Assembly (NCBI RefSeq): GCF_016595415.1
Contig: NZ_JAENIO010000005.1
Location: 118,138-182,137, forward strand
DNA from: Roseibacillus ishigakijimensis
GTDB taxonomy: Bacteria; Verrucomicrobiota; Verrucomicrobiia; Verrucomicrobiales; Akkermansiaceae
Length of the DNA stretch: 64,000 nucleotides
Direction: 5' to 3'
Shown: positions 18,177 to 25,803 of the stretch, in pieces
Position numbering within the stretch: the stretch's first letter is position 1
Layout of the letters: each line of letters starts with the position of its first letter
Translations under genes and position numbers: made by a program
Notes under the pieces: generated by a model
Told to the model about the DNA's origin: nothing
The model's database searches: none
The model's input: only the letters and a program-made list of their open reading frames with translations

Positions 18177-19183
18177 AGGGGCGGCGCTTGTTATTCTTGG
18201 GAGTGGGGGAAGAGCTTCGTTTGGAAGAGGCGATTCTCCCGGAACCCGGGCCGGGCGAAGTTCTGGTGGCCCTTCAGCGGGCAGCTCTTTGTGGTTCCGA
18301 TTTGCACACCTTGTCGGGGCGTCGCGAGGCACCGGTTCCCTGTGTGCTCGGTCACGAGGGGGTTGGGGTGGTTGCGGCTTCCCGGCGGGAGGAGGTCAAA
18401 GAGGGTCAGCGAGTGACGTGGAGTCTGGCTGCTTCTTGCGGTGAATGTATTCCCTGCCGCAGTTGGCAGCTGCCGCAGAAGTGCCACCACTTACTGAAAT
18501 ATGGGCATGCCGCCGAGGACGAGCGAGGGTGGCTGGGGACCTATGCCAGTCATATCCTCTTGCGCCCGGGCACGGCTGTCTTTCCGGTGCCGGAGGGGGT
18601 GGCCGATAGTCTGGCGGCTTCGCTCAACTGTGGTTTTGCCACGGTGGTGAATGCCCTCGCGGAGGTCCCCGCAGTCTGCCAGCGGGTGGCCGTGCAAGGA
18701 GGGGGCTTTCTGGGTCTCTGTGCGGTGGCGCTTCTCCGGGCCCGTGGGGTCAAGGAGGTTTATCTCAGCGAGCCAGTGGAGAGTCGTCTCGCTCTCGGGC
18801 GGTCGCTCGGGGCGCTTCCCCTGCCGGAGACTGGTCCTCCTCCGCTTGATTTGGTGGTGGAGACGGCAGGGGTGGCTTCGGTGGTCAGGGAGGGGCTTTC
18901 CTGGCTGCGCCCGGGGGGGCATTACGTCACCACGGGCCTGGTCCATGATCATTGTCAGGTGGAGATTGATGGGCAGGTGGTGGTGAAGTCCTGTCTCCAC
19001 ATCCGGGGGGTGCACAACTATGCCCCGGACCACCTGCGGGAGGCTGTCGCTTGGGCGGCGCGAGAGGAGGTGGCGAAGAGTCTCGCCCCCTTATTCTCTC
19101 CGCCTTTTGCCTTGGCGGATTTTTCGGCGGCTCTCGCGGCTGCCCGAGGCGGCCAGTGGCCCCGGGTGCTCCTGAGTCCTTGA
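18173..19183 (+). CDS. Zinc-dependent medium-chain alcohol dehydrogenase family protein
   Basis: A 336-residue MDR enzyme beginning with GTG inside the previous stop (GTGTGA). ALCGSDLHTLSG holds the catalytic zinc Cys, GHEGVGVV the catalytic His/Glu, and CGECIPCRSWQLPQKC the four structural-zinc cysteines; VAVQGGGFLGLCAVALL is the Rossmann nucleotide-binding motif. It resembles the branch often annotated as a phosphonate-catabolism-associated dehydrogenase, but no phosphonate genes are present here. The four-base overlap with a pilin-like gene is odd and probably means only transcriptional linkage. Confidence 0.88.
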   Translation: MKGRRLLFLGVGEELRLEEAILPEPGPGEVLVALQRAALCGSDLHTLSGRREAPVPCVLGHEGVGVVAASRREEVKEGQRVTWSLAASCGECIPCRSWQLPQKCHHLLKYGHAAEDERGWLGTYASHILLRPGTAVFPVPEGVADSLAASLNCGFATVVNALAEVPAVCQRVAVQGGGFLGLCAVALLRARGVKEVYLSEPVESRLALGRSLGALPLPETGPPPLDLVVETAGVASVVREGLSWLRPGGHYVTTGLVHDHCQVEIDGQVVVKSCLHIRGVHNYAPDHLREAVAWAAREEVAKSLAPLFSPPFALADFSAALAAARGGQWPRVLLSP

Positions 19184-19281
19184 TTTCCCTTCTTTCCCAA
19201 AATTACAGCCACGCTTTTTCTGGTTCGAGCTGGCCTTGACGGAAGGGCAAATGATAAGCCTGCCGAAACCTTCCCAACACT

Positions 19282-21021
19282 ATGATTCCATTTGAAAGAA
19301 ATCGGCAGCAGACCATCCCCTCCTCTTCCCTCAAAGTCGTCGGTCTGGGTGGGGCCGGGGCCAATATGCTGGACCGCGCTGCCTTGGATGGCATGGAGGG
19401 AGCCGAGCTGCTCGCCCTCAATACCGATATGCGCACCCTGGCCCAATCGGTGGCCCGCGAGAAGTTGCAGCTGGGGCCGAATCTGACCAAGGGCCTGGGA
19501 GCGGGGGGTGACCCGGAGTTGGGGAAACAAGCCATCCAAGAGGTGGAGGCCGAATTCCGCGAAGCTGTGCGCGGCCGCAAAATCGTTTTTCTTTGCGTTG
19601 GTCTGGGTGGGGGCACCGGCTCGGGGGCGGCACCGATTGTGACCCGGATCGCCCGCGAGGAGGGCGCCTTTGTGGTGGTCTTTGCCACTATGCCCTTCTC
19701 CTTTGAGGGGCAACGTCGTCGCGAACAGGCGGAAACCGCGCTCAACGAGTTGGCCGTTCTTTCCAATGCCCTAGTGACCTTCGACAATGGCCGCATGGGG
19801 GAATTGGTGCTCGCCAAGCAGGGCATCCACGAAGCCTTCACGGCGGCCGATCGGATGATTTCCGAGAGCATCAAGGCCGTGACCCGTCTCGTCATTCGTC
19901 CGGGTCTCGTCAATGTGGGGCTCGATGATCTGATGACGGCCCTGAAGACCAATCGTTCGCGCTGTCTCTTCGGCTCGGGCATTGCCAAGGGCAAGAACCG
20001 GGCCCAGTCCGCGCTCAAGAACGCGCTCTCCAGCCCTCTTCTCGACCGGGGAAGCTTGTTGGAAGATGCGGAGTCCGTGCTGGTGCATGTGAGTGGGGGA
20101 CCGGACATGACCCTATACGAGGTCGAGCTTCTCATGCAGGGGCTCACCAAGCACGTGCCCGAGTCGGCTCATATCCTTTTCGGTGCTGCCATCGACGAGG
20201 GCATGGGCGAGTCCCTCAGCGTCACGGTCATCAGCGCCCTTCCGGAGAACAAGTTGACCGCCACCATGCCGAGCAAAGGCCAGGTGGAGGCCGTAGAGGG
20301 GGAGGAAGACGAGGACGAGGATGAGGTGGATCCCGGAGGAACCTTCGTTCCCGCGATCAGCTTTCAAAATGTGAATCCGGGAGAAGAGGAGAAGGCTGAA
20401 GAGGAAGAGGTAAAAAAAAATGATTTTCCGCTAGCCGGAGAAGAGGCTGCCGAGCCGGATTCGGCCGTCGCGGAGGATTCTGCGGAGGAAGAAGAATCAG
20501 CCGAGGATTCTGTTTCCGGAGAAAAGGAAGAGGACGAGCCCGTGCGGAAACAGCGGGAAGAAGAGACGGCTTCTGCTGAAAAGGCTTCCTCCGGGAGCGC
20601 GGAGGACGACAAGGAGGACGATGGGGATGAGCTGGAGGAGGAAAAGCCCGATCCGGCTACCCTCGCCAAGCCCGCGGAGAAGCCTGCCCCAAAGGACGCG
20701 ACTGAGGTCGACAAGAAGTCATCCGGAAGCGAGCCGGGGGGAGGGGAGTCCTCTCCCAAGCCGGAGGCGCGCAAAGAGAAGCCAGTGGGGGAGAAGTCCG
20801 ACGACGGGGAGAAAGAGGCGGAAGAGGCTGACTGGAAAGAAGCCCACAAACCGCAGGATTTGCCCGAGCGCAAGCCTGCCACTGGTAAGCCAGCTTCCAG
20901 CGGCCAGCCCGAGCTGGAACTCGACGGTGGCCCGCGCGGAAAATTCGAGGGAGAAAGCCCCAATCTGATTGATGGCGAGGATCTCGATATTCCTCCCTAT
21001 CTGCGCAAGCGGGGGAAGTAG
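19282..21021 (+). CDS. ftsZ: Cell division GTPase FtsZ with a long acidic C-terminal linker
   Basis: A 579-residue tubulin homologue forming the division ring. The GTPase core (about 15-325) has VVGLGGAGANM, LNTD (47-50) and the tubulin signature GGGTGSG (109-115). The T7 loop reads N-V-G-L-D-D (211-216), so the first of the two usual aspartates is Gly213 while the second, Asp216, is kept. Residues 331-565 are a very long linker dominated by Glu, Asp, Lys, Pro and Ser, and residues 566-579 (DLDIPPYLRKRGK) form the conserved tail that binds FtsA/ZipA-type partners. Typical FtsZ is 350-400 residues. The gene stands outside any dcw cluster. Confidence 0.95.
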   Translation: MIPFERNRQQTIPSSSLKVVGLGGAGANMLDRAALDGMEGAELLALNTDMRTLAQSVAREKLQLGPNLTKGLGAGGDPELGKQAIQEVEAEFREAVRGRKIVFLCVGLGGGTGSGAAPIVTRIAREEGAFVVVFATMPFSFEGQRRREQAETALNELAVLSNALVTFDNGRMGELVLAKQGIHEAFTAADRMISESIKAVTRLVIRPGLVNVGLDDLMTALKTNRSRCLFGSGIAKGKNRAQSALKNALSSPLLDRGSLLEDAESVLVHVSGGPDMTLYEVELLMQGLTKHVPESAHILFGAAIDEGMGESLSVTVISALPENKLTATMPSKGQVEAVEGEEDEDEDEVDPGGTFVPAISFQNVNPGEEEKAEEEEVKKNDFPLAGEEAAEPDSAVAEDSAEEEESAEDSVSGEKEEDEPVRKQREEETASAEKASSGSAEDDKEDDGDELEEEKPDPATLAKPAEKPAPKDATEVDKKSSGSEPGGGESSPKPEARKEKPVGEKSDDGEKEAEEADWKEAHKPQDLPERKPATGKPASSGQPELELDGGPRGKFEGESPNLIDGEDLDIPPYLRKRGK

Positions 21022-21042
21022 CACCCCCGGCGGGGGAGGTGA

Positions 21043-21067
21043 CGCGCCACCACCGGGCGGTGGCGCG
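21043..21067. repeat. GC-rich hairpin downstream of ftsZ
   Basis: Perfect 9-bp arms CGCGCCACC and GGTGGCGCG around a 7-base loop, just after a CCCCC-GGC-GGGGG element. There is no T tract on either strand; it lies between convergent genes and may act as a mRNA 3' end structure. Confidence 0.5.
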
Positions 21068-21078
21068 GAAGGCGGGTC

Positions 21079-21405
21079 CTAGGCGGTCAGATCCTTGATC
21101 TCACCAGCGGCGTTTTTCATCGTGGATTGAATGCCGTTTTGCAGGCCGGATTCGGATTTGTATTGTTGGCTCTGGCCAATGATTTGCCCGTTGCCAGCTT
21201 TCAAGACGAAGTAGCCCTTGCCATTGGCCGCTTCGCGAATCTCGAAGTTCTCCTCGCTGGTGCCATTTTTCTTCACGGATTCCACCCCCTTGAGGGCACT
21301 GGCTTTATCTTTGTAGGCCTGGCTTTGGAGGATGGTTTCACCATTGCCGGCTTTGAGGCGGAAGTAGTATTTCTCGCTGTTTTCGCTTTGGAAGACTTCA
21401 AACAT
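21079..21405 (-). CDS. YegP-like protein with two DUF1508 repeats
   Basis: A 108-residue protein made of two copies of the short beta-rich DUF1508 unit: FEVFQSENSEKYYFRLKAGN with ILQSQAYKDKASA, then FEIREAANGKGYFVLKAGN with IGQSQQYKSESG. The start at MFEVFQ gives the usual family length; the frame is open upstream but that part lacks similarity. Members are small cytoplasmic proteins of unknown function, common in soil and marine bacteria. It is convergent with ftsZ and divergent from the glycosidase gene. Confidence 0.92.
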   Translation of the reverse strand: MFEVFQSENSEKYYFRLKAGNGETILQSQAYKDKASALKGVESVKKNGTSEENFEIREAANGKGYFVLKAGNGQIIGQSQQYKSESGLQNGIQSTMKNAAGEIKDLTA

Positions 21406-21610
21406 GATTCGATGGAAGGTTGGAATGTGTATTTTCAGGGAAACGAAGAGCTCGTCCCTCGCTATCAATGAGCCTCTGCGGGGAGACAAAGTCACGTCCA
21501 ATCCACCCCGGGCGGGGGAAAAATCGTGATCGTGGTCACCCGAAAGGGGGATGCCCTCGAGGGGTTTGGCTCTTTGCTTGGGGAGGATGGTCATTTATGA
21601 AAAGGCTGTG

Positions 21611-23191
21611 ATGGAGAAGAACAAGAGCGGATGGCTGGTCGCAGTGATGCTGATGGCGCTGGCGGGGGCAGCTGGTGCGCGGGAGTGGCTGGTGCGGGGG
21701 GCTCCCGGGCCAGTGGAGGCCGATTTCGAGGGCTCGGCGAACGGATTTGTCCTGTTGCGGGGCGAGGATGGGGTGGCGGTGGAAGTGGCTTTGCCGGATT
21801 TGAGTGTCTTTGATCGCCGGTATGTTTCTCTGCTCATGCCGCCAGGCGAGGGGCTGGCGGGCCCTCTTAACCAGCCGGGAAAACCTCTGACCCGGGCCAA
21901 GGACTACGAGGTGAAAGAACAGAAGCCGAGTCCCCGCCAGGTGATCGAGCCGGAGCCAGGCACGGTGGTGAGTTTTCCGGGCGAGGAAGATGCCTTGCCG
22001 GAGAGCTATCTCCATTTCACCGCTTCCGATGGCTGGGCGCTCTTTCCGGACTTGAAGCCTTCGATTGTGGCCAAGCGCTATCTCGAACGTCTGGTGGTGA
22101 ACCATGAACCTGCGGTGGTGGATAAAAACATCCGCCTTGTGGCCTACGGCACGGGGACGGTGGTCATTCCCCACGGCCCCGACTATCAGGCGCTGACTCT
22201 TTTTTCCGACCAGGGCCTGAAGGGAGAACGGGCGGGCTTTGTCTGCTACCAAAACTATGGCAGTGAGGCGATTGGGGCCTTGGCCGGGACGGCTTCCTCA
22301 TTCGTGCTGAAACGGGGCTACACTGCGACTCTGGCCGAGAATGAGGACGGCACGGGGGTGAGCCGGAACTACGTGGCGCAGGACGCTGATGTGGTCATTG
22401 AGGAACTGCCCGCAGGCTTGCAGGACTCGGTGCGCTTCATCCGGGTCTTTCCCTGGCGCTGGACGGCGAAGAAGGGTATTGCGGGCGGCATCACCGGCAA
22501 TCTCGACGTAGGTTGGTTTTACGACTGGAATATCGGGGCCCGCTCCTCACTGGATGTCGAATACGTGGCCATCAAGCAGAAGAGATACTGGCCGGGGATG
22601 AACCAGAATTGGAAGGACAAGGGCATCAATCATCTCTTGGGATACAATGAACCGGATCGCCCTGATCAGGCCAATATGAGTGTGGAGGATGCCATCCGGG
22701 GATGGCCCGAGTTGCTGGGGACCGGCTTGCGATTGGGCTCTCCCTCCACTTCCGATGGCGGTCTGAACTGGCTTTACCAATTCATGGATCGCGCGGAGAA
22801 AGAGGGTCTGCGGGTCGATTTTGTCGCCGTTCATTACTATCGCGCCATCCCGAATCCTGGCGACGAACGGGCTGCGGCCGATCAATTTTATGGTTTTCTG
22901 AAGAGAATCCATGATCGGGTGCAGCGCCCCTTGTGGGTCACGGAATGGAATAATGGGGCGAACTGGACCAATGCGCCTGATCCGGATGCGGAAGAGCAGC
23001 GCAAGGCTATTGAGGCCATGATTGAAATGCTGGATGAGACCCCCTTCGTGGAACGCTATGCACCTTTCAATTGGGTGGAGGATTGCCGGCGCTTGGTGTG
23101 GGACGACGGCTCCCTGACACCGGCCGGGGTCAGCTATCGCGACCATCGCTCCCCGATTTTTTATCAACAGCCACGCTCTCAAGAAGATTGA
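21611..23191 (+). CDS. Secreted Asl1-like glycosyl hydrolase (GH128-type)
   Basis: A 526-residue protein with a signal peptide (WLVAVMLMALAGAAGA), which decides the start. The N-terminal half is a non-catalytic beta-rich region. The catalytic TIM barrel starts near residue 290 (VGWFYDWNIGA) and shows HLLGYNEPDRPDQAN with the presumed acid/base Glu, VDFVAVHYYR, and LWVTEWNNGANW with the presumed nucleophile Glu, then WVEDCRRLVW. Asl1-like (GH128) enzymes cleave beta-1,3-glucans, so laminarin-type polysaccharide is a plausible but unproven substrate. It is followed by recQ about 70 bases on. Confidence 0.85.
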   Translation: MEKNKSGWLVAVMLMALAGAAGAREWLVRGAPGPVEADFEGSANGFVLLRGEDGVAVEVALPDLSVFDRRYVSLLMPPGEGLAGPLNQPGKPLTRAKDYEVKEQKPSPRQVIEPEPGTVVSFPGEEDALPESYLHFTASDGWALFPDLKPSIVAKRYLERLVVNHEPAVVDKNIRLVAYGTGTVVIPHGPDYQALTLFSDQGLKGERAGFVCYQNYGSEAIGALAGTASSFVLKRGYTATLAENEDGTGVSRNYVAQDADVVIEELPAGLQDSVRFIRVFPWRWTAKKGIAGGITGNLDVGWFYDWNIGARSSLDVEYVAIKQKRYWPGMNQNWKDKGINHLLGYNEPDRPDQANMSVEDAIRGWPELLGTGLRLGSPSTSDGGLNWLYQFMDRAEKEGLRVDFVAVHYYRAIPNPGDERAAADQFYGFLKRIHDRVQRPLWVTEWNNGANWTNAPDPDAEEQRKAIEAMIEMLDETPFVERYAPFNWVEDCRRLVWDDGSLTPAGVSYRDHRSPIFYQQPRSQED

Positions 23192-23263
23192 TGACAGGGG
23201 GCGGGAAGGGCGCTCCCCGGGTCCGCGCTTGTTCTGGAGATAAATTTGTGGCCGAATGGCACG

Positions 23264-25222
23264 ATGGCAGAAGGCGGCAAGGGGGCGGAGAGTCCTCGGG
23301 AAGAGTATCTCAGGCTCCTGCGGGAGGTCTTTGGTTTTAGCGGGCTGCGCTCCGGTCAAGAGGAGGTCATCGAGGCGCTCTTGGCCGGTCGCTCGTCCTT
23401 GGCCATTTTTCCCACGGGGGGAGGGAAGAGTCTTTGCTACCAGCTGCCAGCTCTCTGTTGGGAGGGGCTCACCGTGGTGGTTTCTCCTCTGATGGCTTTG
23501 ATGCGGGAGCAGGTGGAGGTCTTGCAGAGCCGGGGAGTGGCGGCCGAGCGGCTGGATAGCTCGCTGGACGCCGAGGGCGTGCGAGAGGTCTACCGCAAGC
23601 TGCGGGCGGGAGAGATCACCCTCCTCTATGTGGCGCCGGAGCGGTTTGCCAACGAGAGGTTCCGCGCTGCTCTGGGGCAAGTGACTATCGAGCTGCTCGC
23701 GGTGGACGAGGCCCACTGCATCTCGGAATGGGGCCACAACTTCCGCCCGGATTATCTCAAGCTAGCGGAGGCTGCCCGCCAATTTGGCATCAAGCGCTGC
23801 CTTGCCCTCACCGCCACCGCAACGCCCGCAGTGGCTGCGGATATTGCCCGGGCTTTCCAGATTGCGGAGGAGGATAGGGTGCAGACCGGCTTTCGGCGTG
23901 AGAATCTGGCGCTGCACGTGACCCCTTGCGCGCCTGCCACGCGGGACCGCTTGCTGGTGGAAAAGGTGGGCGAGGTGGCCGGAGCCCTCATAGTTTATGT
24001 CACTCTGCAGCAGACGGCGGAGACCGTGGCCGGGCTCTTGCAGCGGGCCGGTCATTCCGCCCGGGCCTATCATGCCGGGATGCGGGCGGAGGCGCGTGAG
24101 GAGGTGCAGAGTGGCTTCATGAATGATGAGGTGCGTATTGTGGTGGCGACCATCGCCTTTGGCATGGGCATCGACAAAGGCAATATCCGGGGCGTTGTTC
24201 ACTACAATCTCCCCAAGACTTTGGAGAATTATGTCCAGGAAGTGGGACGGGCCGGGCGAGACGGGGAGGAGTCCCACTGCGAGGTATTGGCTTGTCTCGA
24301 CGACCTCACGGTGCTTGAGAATTTCATCTATGGCGACACCCCTGATCCGCAGGCCATCAAGAGTGTCTTGGAGCATGTCTTGTTGGTGGGGAGGGACTTT
24401 GACCTCAGCCTCTACGAACTCTCCCGCAGCTGCGACGTCAAGCCGGTGGTGATGGAGACCTTGCTAGCTTATCTGGAGCTGCAGGGGTGGATTGAGTCAC
24501 GGGGTTCTTTTTTCGCCGAGCGCGCGGTCCGCTTCACCCGGGGGGAGAGGGAGGCCTTGGCCGGACACACTCCGGAGCGGCAGGCGTATCTACAAAGGCT
24601 CTTTGCGGCAGGCCGTCCCGGGCGCAGCTGGCTTTCTTTCTCCCTAGAGGAAACGGCGGAAAAGCTGGGCGAGCAGGTGGAAAAAGTCCGAAAAACCTTC
24701 GATTGGCTCGAAGCTCATGGCGACATCGTGGTGAAGCCATCGAAGGTGCGGAAATCCTTCCGCCGCTTGCGGGCGGCCGATGCCACCGAGGTGCGCGGTC
24801 TCGCCGCCATGATGGGTGAGGTCTTCTTGCAGCGGGAAGAACGCGATGTCGAGCGCTTGGACCGGGTGGTGGACTTCTTGGCCGAGCCCCATTGCCTGAC
24901 CGTGCGTTTGCTCGCCTACTTCGGGGAAGAAGGGGTCGGGCGCTGTGGCAAGTGCAGCGCTTGCCGGGGGCTGCAGAAGCCTCTGCCCGAGCGAGTCAAC
25001 CGGGAGTTGGGGCTGGAAGAACTGGAGGTCATTCAGGCTGTCAAAGGGGAACGGCAGCCGGCCTTGCGCTCGCCGAGACAGCTGGCCCGCTTTTTCTGTG
25101 GCCTTGTCAGTCCGGCCAGTGCGGGAGCCCGGCTCAAGGGGCACCGGGCCTTTGCTCTCTTTGAGGCCGTTCCTTTTCTTGAGGTCTTGGCGGCGGTGGA
25201 AGTGCTCGAGGGCCGCCGCTGA
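23264..25222 (+). CDS. recQ: ATP-dependent DNA helicase RecQ
   Basis: A 652-residue superfamily 2 helicase that unwinds DNA 3' to 5' in recombination and replication-fork repair. Motif 0 (GLRSGQEEVIEALL), Walker A (FPTGGGKSLCYQLP), DEAH box (AVDEAHCISEWGHNFRPDY), motif III (LTATATP) and motif VI (QEVGRAGRDGE) are all intact. The RecQ-C-terminal zinc motif is present (CLTV...GRCGKCSACRG, four cysteines). The final 100 residues do not form a convincing HRDC domain. The ATG at 23,264 is preferred to a TTG six codons upstream. Confidence 0.95.
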   Translation: MAEGGKGAESPREEYLRLLREVFGFSGLRSGQEEVIEALLAGRSSLAIFPTGGGKSLCYQLPALCWEGLTVVVSPLMALMREQVEVLQSRGVAAERLDSSLDAEGVREVYRKLRAGEITLLYVAPERFANERFRAALGQVTIELLAVDEAHCISEWGHNFRPDYLKLAEAARQFGIKRCLALTATATPAVAADIARAFQIAEEDRVQTGFRRENLALHVTPCAPATRDRLLVEKVGEVAGALIVYVTLQQTAETVAGLLQRAGHSARAYHAGMRAEAREEVQSGFMNDEVRIVVATIAFGMGIDKGNIRGVVHYNLPKTLENYVQEVGRAGRDGEESHCEVLACLDDLTVLENFIYGDTPDPQAIKSVLEHVLLVGRDFDLSLYELSRSCDVKPVVMETLLAYLELQGWIESRGSFFAERAVRFTRGEREALAGHTPERQAYLQRLFAAGRPGRSWLSFSLEETAEKLGEQVEKVRKTFDWLEAHGDIVVKPSKVRKSFRRLRAADATEVRGLAAMMGEVFLQREERDVERLDRVVDFLAEPHCLTVRLLAYFGEEGVGRCGKCSACRGLQKPLPERVNRELGLEELEVIQAVKGERQPALRSPRQLARFFCGLVSPASAGARLKGHRAFALFEAVPFLEVLAAVEVLEGRR

Positions 25223-25386
25223 GGCGATGAAAAAAGAGAAAATCCCCTCCCTGGTCTTTCGAAATTTGTGGGAAATTTAATAGCACAGAACGCTGGTCAT
25301 TCTCGACAAACTTCTATAGATTTCAGTTTCCCCTTTCTCCAAAAGGGCAAAGGGGAGGAAAATCGGCAACATCAAGCAACGCGTCA

Positions 25387-25728
25387 ATGAGTGCACAACA
25401 GAAGAACGGGGAGAATCACAAGGAGGGAGAAGCGCCAACAAATAACGGTCAAGCCCTTCCGGAGGCAGCCCCCCATGGCGATCCGCAAGTCGCACAAATC
25501 CGCCAGCTCATCTTTGGTGAGCAGATGGTGGGCTATGAAGATCGCTTTAGCAAACTGGAGCAAAAGCTGAACGATGAGATCGATCAAATGCGGGCCGCCG
25601 TTGACAAAAGTTTGAGCGAGCTTCGGGAAGCGATGCAAAAGCGCTCCGATGAGGTGGAGGCCGCCTCCGTTCCCCGCAGCCAAATCGCGGAATCTCTCGA
25701 GCAACTGGCCCGCACCTTGCGCGGCTGA
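25387..25728 (+). CDS. Small coiled-coil protein of the GTPase module
   Basis: A 113-residue soluble protein. After a polar, low-complexity N-terminus it has QIRQLIFGEQMVGYEDRF and a long amphipathic helix up to about residue 90 with regular hydrophobic spacing (LEQKLNDEIDQMRAAVDKSL, LSELREAMQ). The LIFGEQ...YEDRFSKLEQKL block resembles LLLGKE...LEALRQKL in the next protein, suggesting a shared interaction motif. It is the first gene of a five-gene run on the same strand. Small proteins of this kind occur beside similar OmpA-like/GTPase genes in other phyla; the function is unknown. Confidence 0.75.
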   Translation: MSAQQKNGENHKEGEAPTNNGQALPEAAPHGDPQVAQIRQLIFGEQMVGYEDRFSKLEQKLNDEIDQMRAAVDKSLSELREAMQKRSDEVEAASVPRSQIAESLEQLARTLRG

Positions 25729-25803
25729 GATTTGTGCCGGGAAACCGGCTGCCCCGCAGAAGCATCTTTTTTGTGATCTGTTAGAGCAGGGGGTTTCCTT
25801 TTG

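Noticed and set aside
14520..18332. A 1,270-codon open frame antisense to the Verru_Chthon A gene
   Set aside because: It mirrors the G+C-biased codon structure of the sense gene, has no family motifs and its translation is rich in Pro, His and Arg as expected for a shadow frame.
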